Below, one piece after another: positions 18,718-26,717 of a DNA stretch of 64,000 nt. The translations under genes were made by a program, and so were the position numbers. Positions within the stretch are counted from its first letter, which is position 1, and every line of letters begins with the position of its first letter. Below the pieces are notes generated by a model. That model was not told the DNA's origin and did no database searches. It saw only the letters and a list, made by a program, of their open reading frames with translations. Source of the DNA: Gp6-AA40 sp963818645 (GTDB taxonomy: Bacteria > Acidobacteriota > Vicinamibacteria > Vicinamibacterales > UBA2999); contig CAWFTF010000014.1 in NCBI GenBank assembly GCA_963818645.1, forward strand, positions 55,688-119,687. The letters are read 5' to 3'.

Positions 18718-19722
18718 TCAGCGGCCTTTCAACTGAACTTGCGTCGCGTGCACGGCGCCGCCAGTCGTGAGCGTGCCCGTTACCCCGATATCCATGCCAT
18801 TACTGAGGTGCTTACAGTTGCCTTGGATGAATTCCGTCCCGTTGTCCGTGTGAACCAAACGACCTCCAACGGTGAACGACAGCACCGGGCACGTGCCCGT
18901 CAGACCCGACACGGTTCCACTGAATTGTTGAACTGAAGGCGTCGGGGTCGGGGCCGGCGGGACGGCGTCGGCGTCGGGGCTGGCGGTACAGGCGTCGGGC
19001 TCGGAGTCGGCGGCACAGGCGTCGGGGTCGGAGCCGGCGGCACAGGCGTCGGGCTCGGGGCCGGCGGCACAGGCGTCGGGCTCGGGGTCGGCGGCACAGG
19101 CGTCGGGCTCGGGGTCGGCGGCACAGGCGTCGGGCTCGGGGCCGGCGGGACAGGCGTCGGGGTCGGGGCCGGCGGGACAGGCGTCGGGGTCGGGGCCGGC
19201 GGGACAGGCGTCGGGGTCGGGGCGGGCGGGACAGGCGTCGGGGTCGGGGCGGGCGGTGACGGGCGTCGGGGCCGGGTCTGGCGGTTCAGGCGCCGGGGCC
19301 GGTGGCGGCGGTGGAATAAAGGCAGCCTGCGCAAGCATCACGTCGAGGCCATTGACGTGAATCGCGCCGATGCGTTCGTTCGGAAGCTTGTTCTCGGCAA
19401 CCTGAAGCGTAATGGCCACTTCGCCCTGTCCCGAAGCCGGCTGGACTTGCAGCCAAGTCGCATTGGTAGTTGCCGACCACGCGCACTCGGGAGATGTGCG
19501 CACCATCGCTTCTATCTGACCGCCCAAAGCGCTCATCGATGTCGGAACACCGATCACGTTCGTTTGACACTTCGTCGAGGTGGGGCCAATCGTCTCAGAG
19601 GTGCTCGCGCTGCAGTACGCGCACGTCACGCTGAACAACAGTACGGATGCAAGGCGGAACTGTTTTCCCCCTGCCGCGCGATGAGTGAGCTGGAGAAACA
19701 CGGGACTGGTGTGCGAGCGCAA
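18718..19722 (-). CDS. Secreted BACON / proline-rich repeat / DUF5666-like protein
   Basis: 334 residues. A signal or lipoprotein-like segment (LASVLLFSVTCAYCS) is followed by a BACON-like domain (CAWSATTNATWLQVQPASG ... RIGAIHVNGLDVMLAQ). Next is a linker made of 9-residue repeats, and the C-terminus is DUF5666-like (SGTVSGLTGTCPVLSFTVGG, GTLTTGGAVHATQVQLKG). In this frame the linker reads as PDPDACPAG units. In another frame, open over 18900-19334, it reads PPAPTPTPV units, which match the proline-rich sequence on both sides. Two compensating frame changes therefore probably occur, and the natural linker is Pro/Thr-rich. BACON and DUF5666 are thought to bind ligands or polymers outside the cell; the role here is unknown. 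Confidence 0.7.
   Translation of the reverse strand: MRSHTSPVFLQLTHRAAGGKQFRLASVLLFSVTCAYCSASTSETIGPTSTKCQTNVIGVPTSMSALGGQIEAMVRTSPECAWSATTNATWLQVQPASGQGEVAITLQVAENKLPNERIGAIHVNGLDVMLAQAAFIPPPPPAPAPEPPDPAPTPVTARPDPDACPARPDPDACPAGPDPDACPAGPDPDACPAGPEPDACAADPEPDACAADPEPDACAAGPEPDACAAGSDPDACAADSEPDACTASPDADAVPPAPTPTPSVQQFSGTVSGLTGTCPVLSFTVGGRLVHTDNGTEFIQGNCKHLSNGMDIGVTGTLTTGGAVHATQVQLKGR
18940..19262. repeat. 27-bp coding tandem repeat
   Basis: About a dozen copies of a 27-bp unit (on the plus strand GGCGGCACAGGCGTCGGG plus nine more bases, varying between CTCGGGGTC and GTCGGGGCC) encode a 9-residue linker on the minus strand. The unit length is a multiple of three, so two reading frames stay open across the array. 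Such arrays change copy number easily. Confidence 0.85.
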
Positions 19723-19799
19723 GTTTCATTCCTATCACGGAATGGCGTTCGCAGACATCCGCAGGCTTACGAAGGTGTGCACACTGCAGAGAAGTGAGA

Positions 19800-20585
19800 C
19801 TACATACCTGACCAGCCCCCATCGACCGGCAGTATTGAGCCGGTGATGCTTCCGCTCTCCGGCCCACAGAGAAACACCATCAGCGCGGCCACGTCGTCAG
19901 CCGAAATCAGTTTCCCTGTTGGTTGCTTTCCGGCCAGGAGCTGGCGCTCCGATTCCTCTCGCGACAGTCCCTTTGCCATCGATGCCAGCACGGTGGCTTC
20001 GTGGACCGGCGTCTCCGTCGTGCCGGGACAGATCGCGTTGCACGTAATGCCGTGCGTGACGGTCTCGAGCGCCACTGCGCGGGTGAGGCCGATGAGCGCT
20101 GTCTTGCTGGTGACGTAGTTCACGCGATTGGCGGCGCCGCGAAGGCCGTAGATCGACGAGACGTTGATGATGCGGCCCCAGCCACGCTGCTTCATGCCGG
20201 GAACAGTCAGCCGGATCGTGTGAAACGCCGCCGACAGGTTCACCGCGATCCCGTCGTCCCATTCAGAGATCCCGAAGGACTCGACAGGCGCTGTGTGACG
20301 CACGACTGCGTTGTTGACGACGATGTCGATCGAGTTGAAGGCGGCGACCCCCGCGGACACCATTCGCTCGATTTCTTGATGCCGGCGCAGATCCGCGGCG
20401 TCATAGATCGTGCGAACGCCGTAACCATCTTCGATCTCGCGGCGAAGCGATGCGATGTCACCGCTCCCATCGAATCCGCTCAGCACGAGATTGCAGCCGG
20501 CGGCCGCGAAGCGATGCGCCGCGGCCAGGCCGAGGCCACGTACGGATCCGGTGATGAGGGCATTCTTGCCAGCGAGTGGGCGCAT
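19800..20585 (-). CDS. SDR-family oxidoreductase, 3-hydroxybutyrate dehydrogenase-like
   Basis: 261 residues of Rossmann-fold short-chain dehydrogenase. The nucleotide-binding motif is TGSVRGLGLA near residue 12, followed by VNNAVVRH, the catalytic Ser in IINVSSIYGL, the YVTSK active-site motif, and ICPGTTETPVHEATV. The last element and the C-terminal FLCGPESGSITGSILPVDGG resemble bacterial D-3-hydroxybutyrate dehydrogenases. The usual TGxxxGIG glycine pattern is kept with RGLG. The substrate is likely a small 3-hydroxy acid, but SDR specificity cannot be fixed from motifs. The gene is divergent from the secreted-protein gene at 20682. Confidence 0.85.
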   Translation of the reverse strand: MRPLAGKNALITGSVRGLGLAAAHRFAAAGCNLVLSGFDGSGDIASLRREIEDGYGVRTIYDAADLRRHQEIERMVSAGVAAFNSIDIVVNNAVVRHTAPVESFGISEWDDGIAVNLSAAFHTIRLTVPGMKQRGWGRIINVSSIYGLRGAANRVNYVTSKTALIGLTRAVALETVTHGITCNAICPGTTETPVHEATVLASMAKGLSREESERQLLAGKQPTGKLISADDVAALMVFLCGPESGSITGSILPVDGGWSGM

Positions 20586-20681
20586 GCGGGGGCTGCTACT
20601 CTACCGCTCGCTTGTGTGGAGGCTTCCAAGCGAGTCCTGAGTATAGGTTGTTGTATGGTAAGGCACGAAAGGCGAGATCGC

Positions 20682-21671
20682 ATGACCAGACGAACACTCG
20701 TGCTCGTGGGTGGGCTCGCGTTGGCAGCCGCGTTCGTCCTCTCCGGCCAGGCGCGTGCCCAGGGACCGAAGCCCGCCGGCGATCAGAGTTTCCGTACGCC
20801 GTGGGGTGATCCCGACATTCAAGGCCTCTTTACGACCGACGATGAGCTCGGCGTTCCGTTCGAGAGACCAGAGCAATTCGGCGATCGCGCCGGGGTGACC
20901 GAAGAAGAGTTTGCGTCACGCCAGACGCAGGCGGTGCGCCAGGCGGAAGTCGATGCCGAGGAGTTCGCTGCCTCACGGACAGGCGGACGCGGTGGTGATG
21001 GAACGGGTCCTCCGGCGCATTGGCTCGAGCGCGGAAAGCCCTCGCGCCGCACGTCGGTCGTGATCTCTCCGTCGAATGGCCGCATCCCGTACCTCAACGA
21101 CGAAGCTCGCAAGCGCGCGGCGGTTGCGGTCAACGCGCGGACGACCGGCAATCGTCCGTTCGATGGACCGCAGGCGATGGATCTCTATGACCGGTGCATC
21201 ACGCGCGGGTTGCCTCACGTGATCTTCCCGACGATCTACAACAACACGTCGCAGATCGTGCAAGGGCCGGGCTACGTGGCGATTCGCTACGAGATGATTC
21301 ACGACGCACGTGTCATCCCGCTCGATGGCCGGCCGCAGTTGTCGTCTACGATTCGGCAGTACTTCGGAGATTCGCGTGGCCATTGGGAGGGAGACACGCT
21401 GGTCGTCGAGGTGACGAACTTCCCGACGAACATCGTCAATTACCGCGGCGCCACAGGTGCGTTGCGCGTGACCGAGCGTTTCAGACGCGTGGATGCGGCG
21501 ACCGTGCAGTACGAGGTGACGGTGACGGATCCCGCGACGTTCTCGCAGCCGTGGACGGCGGCGCTCAGTCTGAAGACGTCCGATCAGCCGGACGTGTTCG
21601 AGTATGCCTGTCACGAGGGCAATTACGCGATGAGGAACATCCTCAGCGGAGCGCGCGCCGCAGAGAAATAG
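20682..21671 (+). CDS. Secreted protein of unknown function, DRCITRG family, copy 3
   Basis: 329 residues, an intact example of the family. The start ATG 20682 opens a clear signal peptide (TLVLVGGLALAAAFVLSGQA). Motifs: RTPWGDPDIQGLFTTDDE, VPFERPEQF, MDLYDRCITRGLPHVIFP, GDSRGHWEGDTLVVEVTNFP, VTERFRRVDAATVQYEVTVT and CHEGNYAMRNILSGAR. Compared with copies 1 and 2 it has a longer Glu/Arg-rich insertion after residue 70. It is followed by a strong palindrome and the MaoC gene. Function unknown. Confidence 0.85.
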   Translation: MTRRTLVLVGGLALAAAFVLSGQARAQGPKPAGDQSFRTPWGDPDIQGLFTTDDELGVPFERPEQFGDRAGVTEEEFASRQTQAVRQAEVDAEEFAASRTGGRGGDGTGPPAHWLERGKPSRRTSVVISPSNGRIPYLNDEARKRAAVAVNARTTGNRPFDGPQAMDLYDRCITRGLPHVIFPTIYNNTSQIVQGPGYVAIRYEMIHDARVIPLDGRPQLSSTIRQYFGDSRGHWEGDTLVVEVTNFPTNIVNYRGATGALRVTERFRRVDAATVQYEVTVTDPATFSQPWTAALSLKTSDQPDVFEYACHEGNYAMRNILSGARAAEK

Positions 21672-21673
21672 CC

Positions 21674-21721
21674 GGGGTCAGACCCCTTCACGGATTTTCA
21701 CATGTGAAGGGGTCTGACCCC
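21674..21721. repeat. 18-bp perfect inverted repeat with GGGGTCAGACCCC cores
   Basis: The arms 21674-21691 and 21704-21721 are exact complements around a 12-base spacer. Each arm also contains the self-complementary GGGGTC-A-GACCCC. It lies 2 bp after a stop codon and could act as a terminator-like or REP-like element; there is no T-tract. Confidence 0.85.
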
Positions 21722-21741
21722 GTCAGACACGAGGCGGACAG

Positions 21742-22254
21742 ATGCCGGTGAAAGAAGGGTGGACGGGAAGGGTTTACGAGGACTTCGAGGTTGGGGACAT
21801 CTACGTCCATCCGCTCGGTCGAACCGTGCTGTCCGTCGATAACAGCTGGTTCACGCTGCTCACGCAGAACATGAACCCGATCCACTTCGATCATGCGTAC
21901 GCATCGCAGACGGAGTTCGGCAAGCCGCTGGTCGATTCGACCTTCACGCTGGCGCTGGTGACGGGGCAGTCCACCATCGATCTGTCGTTCAACGTCATGG
22001 CCAATCTCGGCTGGGACGAAGTGCGCTTGCCGAATCCGCTCTTCGAAGGCGACACGGTGTACTCGCGGAGCGAGGTCCTGGAGAAACGCGAGTCGAAGTC
22101 GCGTCCCAACGTCGGCATCGTCAAGGTTCGGACCACCGGCTTCAAGCAGGACGGCAAGATTGTGATCGAGTTCCTCCGCACGTTCATGGTGTACAAGCGG
22201 GGACACGTGCCGGCGAACGCCCGCACGCGCATTCCGGAGCCTCGAAGGGAGTGA
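21742..22254 (+). CDS. MaoC-family hydratase
   Basis: 170 residues of single hot-dog fold. The N-terminal RVYEDFEVGDIYVHPLGRTV and the MNPIHFDHAYASQTEFGKPL segment (the Asp/His hydratase motif) are typical of MaoC-like (R)-hydratases, particularly those acting on dicarboxylic acyl-CoAs such as mesaconyl- or methylmalyl-CoA. Its stop overlaps the start of the fumarase-type subunit gene as GTGA, so the two are co-translated. With the CoA-transferase and lyase 4 kb upstream this could hydrate an unsaturated C5 acyl-CoA. The reaction is inferred from family and context. Confidence 0.87.
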   Translation: MPVKEGWTGRVYEDFEVGDIYVHPLGRTVLSVDNSWFTLLTQNMNPIHFDHAYASQTEFGKPLVDSTFTLALVTGQSTIDLSFNVMANLGWDEVRLPNPLFEGDTVYSRSEVLEKRESKSRPNVGIVKVRTTGFKQDGKIVIEFLRTFMVYKRGHVPANARTRIPEPRRE

Positions 22255-23099
22255 TCCGAGAGATCGATGTCGCTTCGATCCGGGATGCCGTCGCGCGGCT
22301 GCTCGTCGAGGCGAACTACGTCATCCCGCCGGATATCCTCGACGCGTTGAAGGCCGCGGTCGAGTCCGAGCCTTCACCGCTCGGCCGTCAGACATTGGAA
22401 CAACTCGTTCGCAACTACGAAGTGGCTGCCGCCGAGCGCGTGCCGGTCTGCCAGGACAGCGGTGTGGCCGTCGTGATGCTCGACATCGGCCAGGACGTTC
22501 ACTTCGTCGGTGGGTCGCTGACAGAGGCCGTGCATGCCGGCGTTCGCGAAGGCACGCGCACCGGTTATCTCCGTTCGTCGGTCACCGGCGATCCGGCCCG
22601 CAGGCTCAAGATGGCTGGTGATGCCGCGCCTGCCGCGATTCACATCGAGCTGGTCCCGGGCGATCGACTGCGGCTCCGCGTCGCGTCGAAGGGCTTCGGA
22701 GCAGAGAACATGAGCGCGCTGCGCATGCTTGTGCCTGCGGACGGAGTCCAGGGCATCAGCGACTTCGTCGTCGAAACCGTCGATCGCGCCGGCGCCAACG
22801 CGTGTCCCCCGGTCATCGTCGGCGTGGGCATCGGCGGGACGTTCGAAGGATCGGCGCTGCTTGCCAAGCGTGCGGTATTGCGGCCGATCGATCGACGTCA
22901 CGCGCGGCCCGATCTCGTCGAGCTCGAACGCGATCTGTTGCAGCGCGTCAACGGTCTCGGCATCGGCCCGCAGGGCTTCGGCGGCCGGACCACCGCGCTC
23001 GCGGTCAACATCGAGGTGCAGCCGACGCACATCGCAGGGCTGCCCGTCGCCGTCAACCTGGGATGTCATTCCACTCGTCGTGCAGAGATCGAATTGTGA
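22251..23099 (+). CDS. Class I fumarase-type hydratase, alpha (N-terminal) subunit
   Basis: 282 residues of the iron-sulfur hydro-lyase N-terminal domain found in class I fumarases, L-tartrate dehydratase and mesaconase. Cluster cysteines are visible in VPVCQDSGVAVV, ANACPPVIVGVGIGG and NLGCHSTRR. The substrate loop GAENMSALRMLVPADG is also present. GTG start 22251 overlaps the MaoC stop. The beta subunit is encoded at 23564 after an inserted membrane-protein gene. Fumarate, tartrate and mesaconate are all known substrates of this family; context favours a dicarboxylate but does not decide which. Confidence 0.9.
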   Translation: MIREIDVASIRDAVARLLVEANYVIPPDILDALKAAVESEPSPLGRQTLEQLVRNYEVAAAERVPVCQDSGVAVVMLDIGQDVHFVGGSLTEAVHAGVREGTRTGYLRSSVTGDPARRLKMAGDAAPAAIHIELVPGDRLRLRVASKGFGAENMSALRMLVPADGVQGISDFVVETVDRAGANACPPVIVGVGIGGTFEGSALLAKRAVLRPIDRRHARPDLVELERDLLQRVNGLGIGPQGFGGRTTALAVNIEVQPTHIAGLPVAVNLGCHSTRRAEIEL

Positions 23100-23108
23100 G
23101 GAGACGTC

Positions 23109-23567
23109 ATGGAGGTCTTTGGCATCGCGCCCGCAGGCACGAAAATGCTGTGGATCATCGGCCTGATTCCGATCTTCGTTCTGGTTCTGGTGGGCGCCAT
23201 TGTCACGGCGAGCATCAGTGGCGCACGTGGATCGACATTTGAAGTATCCAGTGACGGTCTTCGCATTCGAGGCGACTGGTACGGACGACTGATTCCCGCG
23301 AGCCACCTGGTGGGAGGGACGGCGCGGCGAGTCAATCTTGCGCAATCGCCAGAACTCACGCCTGGACGCCGGACGATGGGCACGGGCCTGCCTGGCTATC
23401 AGGCCGGTTGGTTCCGGCTTCGCAACGGCGATCGCGCGCTCGTCTACCTCACCGACCGCAGCAAGGCGGTGTACGTCCAGACGACCGACGGATATGGCGT
23501 GATGCTCAGCCCTCAAGAGCCTGACAAGTTTCTCGCGGCGCTCAACGCCTCCGTTGGCCGCAGATGA
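23109..23567 (+). CDS. PH-domain-like membrane protein
   Basis: 152 residues: a hydrophobic N-terminal helix (LWIIGLIPIFVLVLVGAIVT) and then a bacterial pleckstrin-homology-like domain (FEVSSDGLRIRGDWYGRLIP, GYQAGWFRLRNGDRALVYLT, VYVQTTDGYGVMLSP). It sits between the two hydratase subunit genes: 9 bp after alpha, and overlapping beta as ATGA. It has no obvious link to the hydratase reaction. Confidence 0.75.
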   Translation: MEVFGIAPAGTKMLWIIGLIPIFVLVLVGAIVTASISGARGSTFEVSSDGLRIRGDWYGRLIPASHLVGGTARRVNLAQSPELTPGRRTMGTGLPGYQAGWFRLRNGDRALVYLTDRSKAVYVQTTDGYGVMLSPQEPDKFLAALNASVGRR

Positions 23568-24130
23568 GCAGCGCGCGCACGATCGCCTGGCAAATAGAGG
23601 CGCCCGAGTCAGAGTTGGCGTCTGTGCGCGCCGGTGACGCAGTCGAGTTGAGTGGTCGCGTCCTGACGCTGCGCGATGCGAGCGCAGCGAGGCTGGCGCA
23701 GACGCTCGAGCGCAACCAGCTGCCACCGATCTCACTTCAGCATCGAGTCATGTACGCGGTCGGCCCGTCGCCGGCGAAGCCGGGGCAGGTGATCGGATCT
23801 GCGGGTCCGACGACAACGGCGCGCATGGGGCGGTATCTGCCGACCCTCTTCGCGGGCGGTGTGCGCGCGATGATCGGCAAGGGAGAGCTTCACGGCGCGG
23901 ACATGGCCGCGTGCGTCGAGCACGGCGCGGTCTACTTCGCCGCGATTGGCGGTCTCGGTGCGCTACTGGCCAGGCAAATCAGCGCGGCGAGGGTGGTCGC
24001 ATATGAGGAGCTTGGACCCGAAGCGTTGTTCGAGCTCGAGCTCACCGCGTTTCCCGCGGTCGTCATCATCGATCGTTTCGGACAGAATCTGCACGAGACT
24101 GCACGGAGGCAGTGGCGCACCGAGCGCTGA
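23564..24130 (+). CDS. Class I fumarase-type hydratase, beta (C-terminal) subunit
   Basis: 188 residues matching the fumarase C-terminal swivelling domain: AGDAVELSGRVLTLRDASAA, HRVMYAVGPSPAKPGQVIGS, AGPTTTARMGRY, IGKGELHGADM and HGAVYFAAIGGLGALLA. It completes the heterodimeric iron-sulfur hydratase begun at 22251. ATG 23564 overlaps the stop of the PH-like gene, so translational coupling is expected. Confidence 0.88.
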   Translation: MSSARTIAWQIEAPESELASVRAGDAVELSGRVLTLRDASAARLAQTLERNQLPPISLQHRVMYAVGPSPAKPGQVIGSAGPTTTARMGRYLPTLFAGGVRAMIGKGELHGADMAACVEHGAVYFAAIGGLGALLARQISAARVVAYEELGPEALFELELTAFPAVVIIDRFGQNLHETARRQWRTER

Positions 24131-24254
24131 CAGATCCGAAATCCCGTTATCTGCGACGTGACGCACGGCTTGCCTGGGATCGAGAGGCGCCACCGATTAT
24201 GGGCATTCTTGCGAAGGCCGACCCCGGTATGGCTCTTGCCTCAGCCACAGGATC

Positions 24255-24458
24255 ATGGTCGCTACGCCGGCAGTCAGTCCGCCTCGCCACAGCATCGCGC
24301 AGACCGAGCAAGGGTGGGTCCTGGTCATTCAGGACGAGCACTGTTCGGTGATGCAGGTATTCAGCACCGCCTCGTCGGCGCGTCGCGCCGTCGATCGGAT
24401 GCACGAGTTCTTTCGCACCATGAGCGAGCAGTCGCCGCGCGAATGCAAGGTCGCGTAG
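24255..24458 (+). CDS. Small hypothetical protein
   Basis: A 67-residue frame with a soluble, mixed composition (EQGWVLVIQDEHCSVMQVF; SSARRAVDRMHEFFRTMSEQ). It resembles small helix-strand proteins but I do not recognise a family. It is the only plausible frame in the 330-bp gap after the hydratase beta gene, and it ends just before a heptamer array. Confidence 0.45.
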   Translation: MVATPAVSPPRHSIAQTEQGWVLVIQDEHCSVMQVFSTASSARRAVDRMHEFFRTMSEQSPRECKVA

Positions 24459-24460
24459 AG

Positions 24461-24481
24461 CCTACTGCCTACTGCCTACTT
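24461..24481. repeat. CCTACTG heptamer array
   Basis: Three phased units, CCTACTG, CCTACTG and CCTACTT. On the minus strand they form the last codons and stop of the metallohydrolase gene, so the array has become its 3' end. The same unit recurs at 35301 and 48366. Confidence 0.8.
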
Positions 24482-25265
24482 CCCGAGTCAGATCCACCAC
24501 CCACTTCTCGAGTCCGGTTCGCGCGGACGGATACCGCTCCAGGACGAGCGGGTCGTGGCCGGGGATGATGTGGTCGGGTGAGTCCGCAAGTCTCTTCAGG
24601 GTCGCGTAGCCTTCGAGCGTCTCTGCGACGCTGTAGGTGATCGGAAACACGCGCCCCTCGTTCACATGCGAATAGAGATGTGTCGCGTCGGCGGCAAGGA
24701 CCACGTGCCCGCGGCGGGTGTTGACCCGCACGCACTGCAATCCCTTCGAGTGTCCGCCGACGTGGTGCAGCGTGATGCCCGGCGCGAGCGTATCCTGCCC
24801 ATCATGAAAGACGACGCGCCCGGCGAACACCTTTCTGACCATCGCCACCACATCGTCCACTTCGAACGGAATCCGCTGGTGGGCGTGGCACATGCAGCGG
24901 CCGGTGCCGTAGGCCATCTCGCGGTCCTGCAGGTGATAGCGCGCGCGCGGAAAGAGGTCGTGGTTGCCGGAGTGGTCGTAGTGCAGGTGGCTGATGATGA
25001 CGTCGGTGACCTGTTCGGGATCGACGTCGATCGCCTTCAGTCCTTCTGACACCGGCCTCACGATCGTGCGTCCGCGCTTGGCCGCCATCGCCGGATCGAA
25101 CCCCGTGTCGAGGATGAAGGTGCCGTGCGGCCCTTTGATGACCCAGACGAAGTAGGCGAGCGGCTCGTTGGTGTCGTGCGGATCGCCGCCGATGTAGTTT
25201 TCGTGCGCCGGCCGATCGTGATGACCGTAGCGGACTGCATAGACCTCGTGGACGTCGTTGGTCAT
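24462..25265 (-). CDS. Metallo-beta-lactamase-fold hydrolase, N-acyl homoserine lactonase-like
   Basis: 267 residues. The dinuclear metal site is seen as SHLHYDHSG (His93, His95, Asp97, His98), with later ligands in VGGHSKG, AADATHL and IIPGHDPL. FILDTGFDP and the spacing match the lactonase branch that opens acyl-homoserine or gamma-lactones. It could quench quorum signals or hydrolyse a catabolic lactone; an MFS permease gene upstream on the same strand favours the second. The C-terminal residues GSRQ are encoded by a repeat array. Confidence 0.82.
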   Translation of the reverse strand: MTNDVHEVYAVRYGHHDRPAHENYIGGDPHDTNEPLAYFVWVIKGPHGTFILDTGFDPAMAAKRGRTIVRPVSEGLKAIDVDPEQVTDVIISHLHYDHSGNHDLFPRARYHLQDREMAYGTGRCMCHAHQRIPFEVDDVVAMVRKVFAGRVVFHDGQDTLAPGITLHHVGGHSKGLQCVRVNTRRGHVVLAADATHLYSHVNEGRVFPITYSVAETLEGYATLKRLADSPDHIIPGHDPLVLERYPSARTGLEKWVVDLTREVGSRQ

Positions 25266-25279
25266 GCCACCTGCAAACC

Positions 25280-25307
25280 TTTGACTTTTGCCCTTTGACC
25301 TTTGCCC
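25280..25307. repeat. TTTGACC/TTTGCCC heptamer array
   Basis: Four units with a 7-bp step (TTTGACT, TTTGCCC, TTTGACC, TTTGCCC) fill the short gap between the metallohydrolase start and the MFS stop. Confidence 0.75.
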
Positions 25308-26587
25308 TACGAGTGAATGTCCCGTCCGCGCGTCTCAGGACCGAGCCAGATGATCATCGCCGTCAGGCCCGAGAGCACCATGGCCGCACTCATGGCGTTG
25401 ACGAGCGCGAATCCCCGATCCTGCAGCGCTCCGAGCACGAACGGCATCAAGGCGCCGATCGCTGCGGCCGCGTGATAGCTGAACCCGGCGCCGACGCCGC
25501 GCGCCTCGGTTGGGAAGCGTTCGTTGCTGTATGCGGGCGCCATGCCCCAGATGCCCATGCCGAAGAATCCCATCATCAGGGCACCGAACCCGAGCGTCAG
25601 CGAGTCGGTGGCGTGCAGGTAGAACGGCAGCGAGGCGATCCCGAGCACCATCGTGATCGTGGTTGCGCCCCGGCGTCCAAGCTTGGTTTCCGATAAGCGG
25701 CCCCAGATGGCCGTCCCTGCAATGGCTCCGATGTTGAACGCGGCCAGGTAGGGGAGCGTCGATCGGCCGGAATCGCGCAGGAAAGTGGGATACCAGTAGT
25801 TCACGGAGTAATAGATGCACATGAACGATCCGATCACCAGGGTGGTGTGGATGGTCGTCCAGATGAGATCGGGCTGGAAGATGCGCATGACCGAAATCTT
25901 CGGCGGCGCCGTGCCCGCGTTCTTTCGCTTCAGCCAGACCGGACTCTCGGGCACGCGCGAGCGAATCCACAGCGTGAAGAGCGCCGGTAGGATCGCCACC
26001 CAGAACATCACGCGCCACGCGAGGTCGGGCGTCCCGCTGAAGAGCGGGTAGATGAACTGGAAGGTCAACGCGGCGAACAGATAGCCCCAGTACCAGCCGC
26101 CCAGCATCAGGCCCGAGGCGAGGCCGCGATACTTCGCAGGCCAGTGCTCGAACACGAGCGGCATTCCGGCTGCCCATTCGCCACCCATGCCGAGCCCGAA
26201 GAGCGCCCGCAGCGCGAAAAGCATCGCGTACGACGTGGAGAAGCCGCTCAAGAAGGCGAAGATCGAAAACCACAACACCGACAGCATCAGCGGAAGCTTG
26301 CGTCCCCAACGATCGGCCGCCGAGCCCGCGATGGTGCCGCCGACGAGTCGCATCATCAACGTGACGGTACCAAGCAGGCCCGCAAGCGCGCGATCGACGG
26401 TGAAGCTTTGCTGGATGTCGATGATGATGAAGGCGAGGATGTTGAAGTCGAACGAGTCGACGATCCAGCCAAGGAAGACGGCCCAGAACGCGCGCCACTG
26501 ATCGCGCGTGACCTGCCGATACCACGGTAAATCCGACGCGGCTTCGCGATGAAGCGCCTGGTGACCCACTTCGAGCGGCGTACTCAC
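25307..26587 (-). CDS. MFS transporter, sugar/organic-acid:H+ symporter type
   Basis: 426 residues with twelve predicted membrane segments. Motifs: GWIVDSFDFNILAFIIID, GGTIAGSAADRWGRKLPLML (the MFS loop 2-3 signature), GLGMGGEWAAGMPLVFEHWP, RGVGAGFSYHAAAAIGALMP. The GGEWAAG block and the long N-terminus resemble sialate/lactate/aromatic-acid symporters. It is followed on the same strand by the lactonase-like gene with a 41-bp gap, so the two are likely co-transcribed. Confidence 0.87.
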   Translation of the reverse strand: MSTPLEVGHQALHREAASDLPWYRQVTRDQWRAFWAVFLGWIVDSFDFNILAFIIIDIQQSFTVDRALAGLLGTVTLMMRLVGGTIAGSAADRWGRKLPLMLSVLWFSIFAFLSGFSTSYAMLFALRALFGLGMGGEWAAGMPLVFEHWPAKYRGLASGLMLGGWYWGYLFAALTFQFIYPLFSGTPDLAWRVMFWVAILPALFTLWIRSRVPESPVWLKRKNAGTAPPKISVMRIFQPDLIWTTIHTTLVIGSFMCIYYSVNYWYPTFLRDSGRSTLPYLAAFNIGAIAGTAIWGRLSETKLGRRGATTITMVLGIASLPFYLHATDSLTLGFGALMMGFFGMGIWGMAPAYSNERFPTEARGVGAGFSYHAAAAIGALMPFVLGALQDRGFALVNAMSAAMVLSGLTAMIIWLGPETRGRDIHS

Positions 26588-26717
26588 GACTCGCGATTCT
26601 AGTTGATCCGTCGAAGCGTTTGTCGAATGACGCGTTCGAACGGTGCACTTCAGCGGTTACTCCCGTCTAAGATAGGCGTGTCCCTCCCTCAAACAGGTAG
26701 GTCCGGTTGGAGCGTTT

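Noticed and set aside
24462..25265. Quorum-quenching system
   Set aside because: The fold fits a lactonase, but no LuxI/LuxR genes are near and the neighbour is a permease, so a catabolic role is equally likely.
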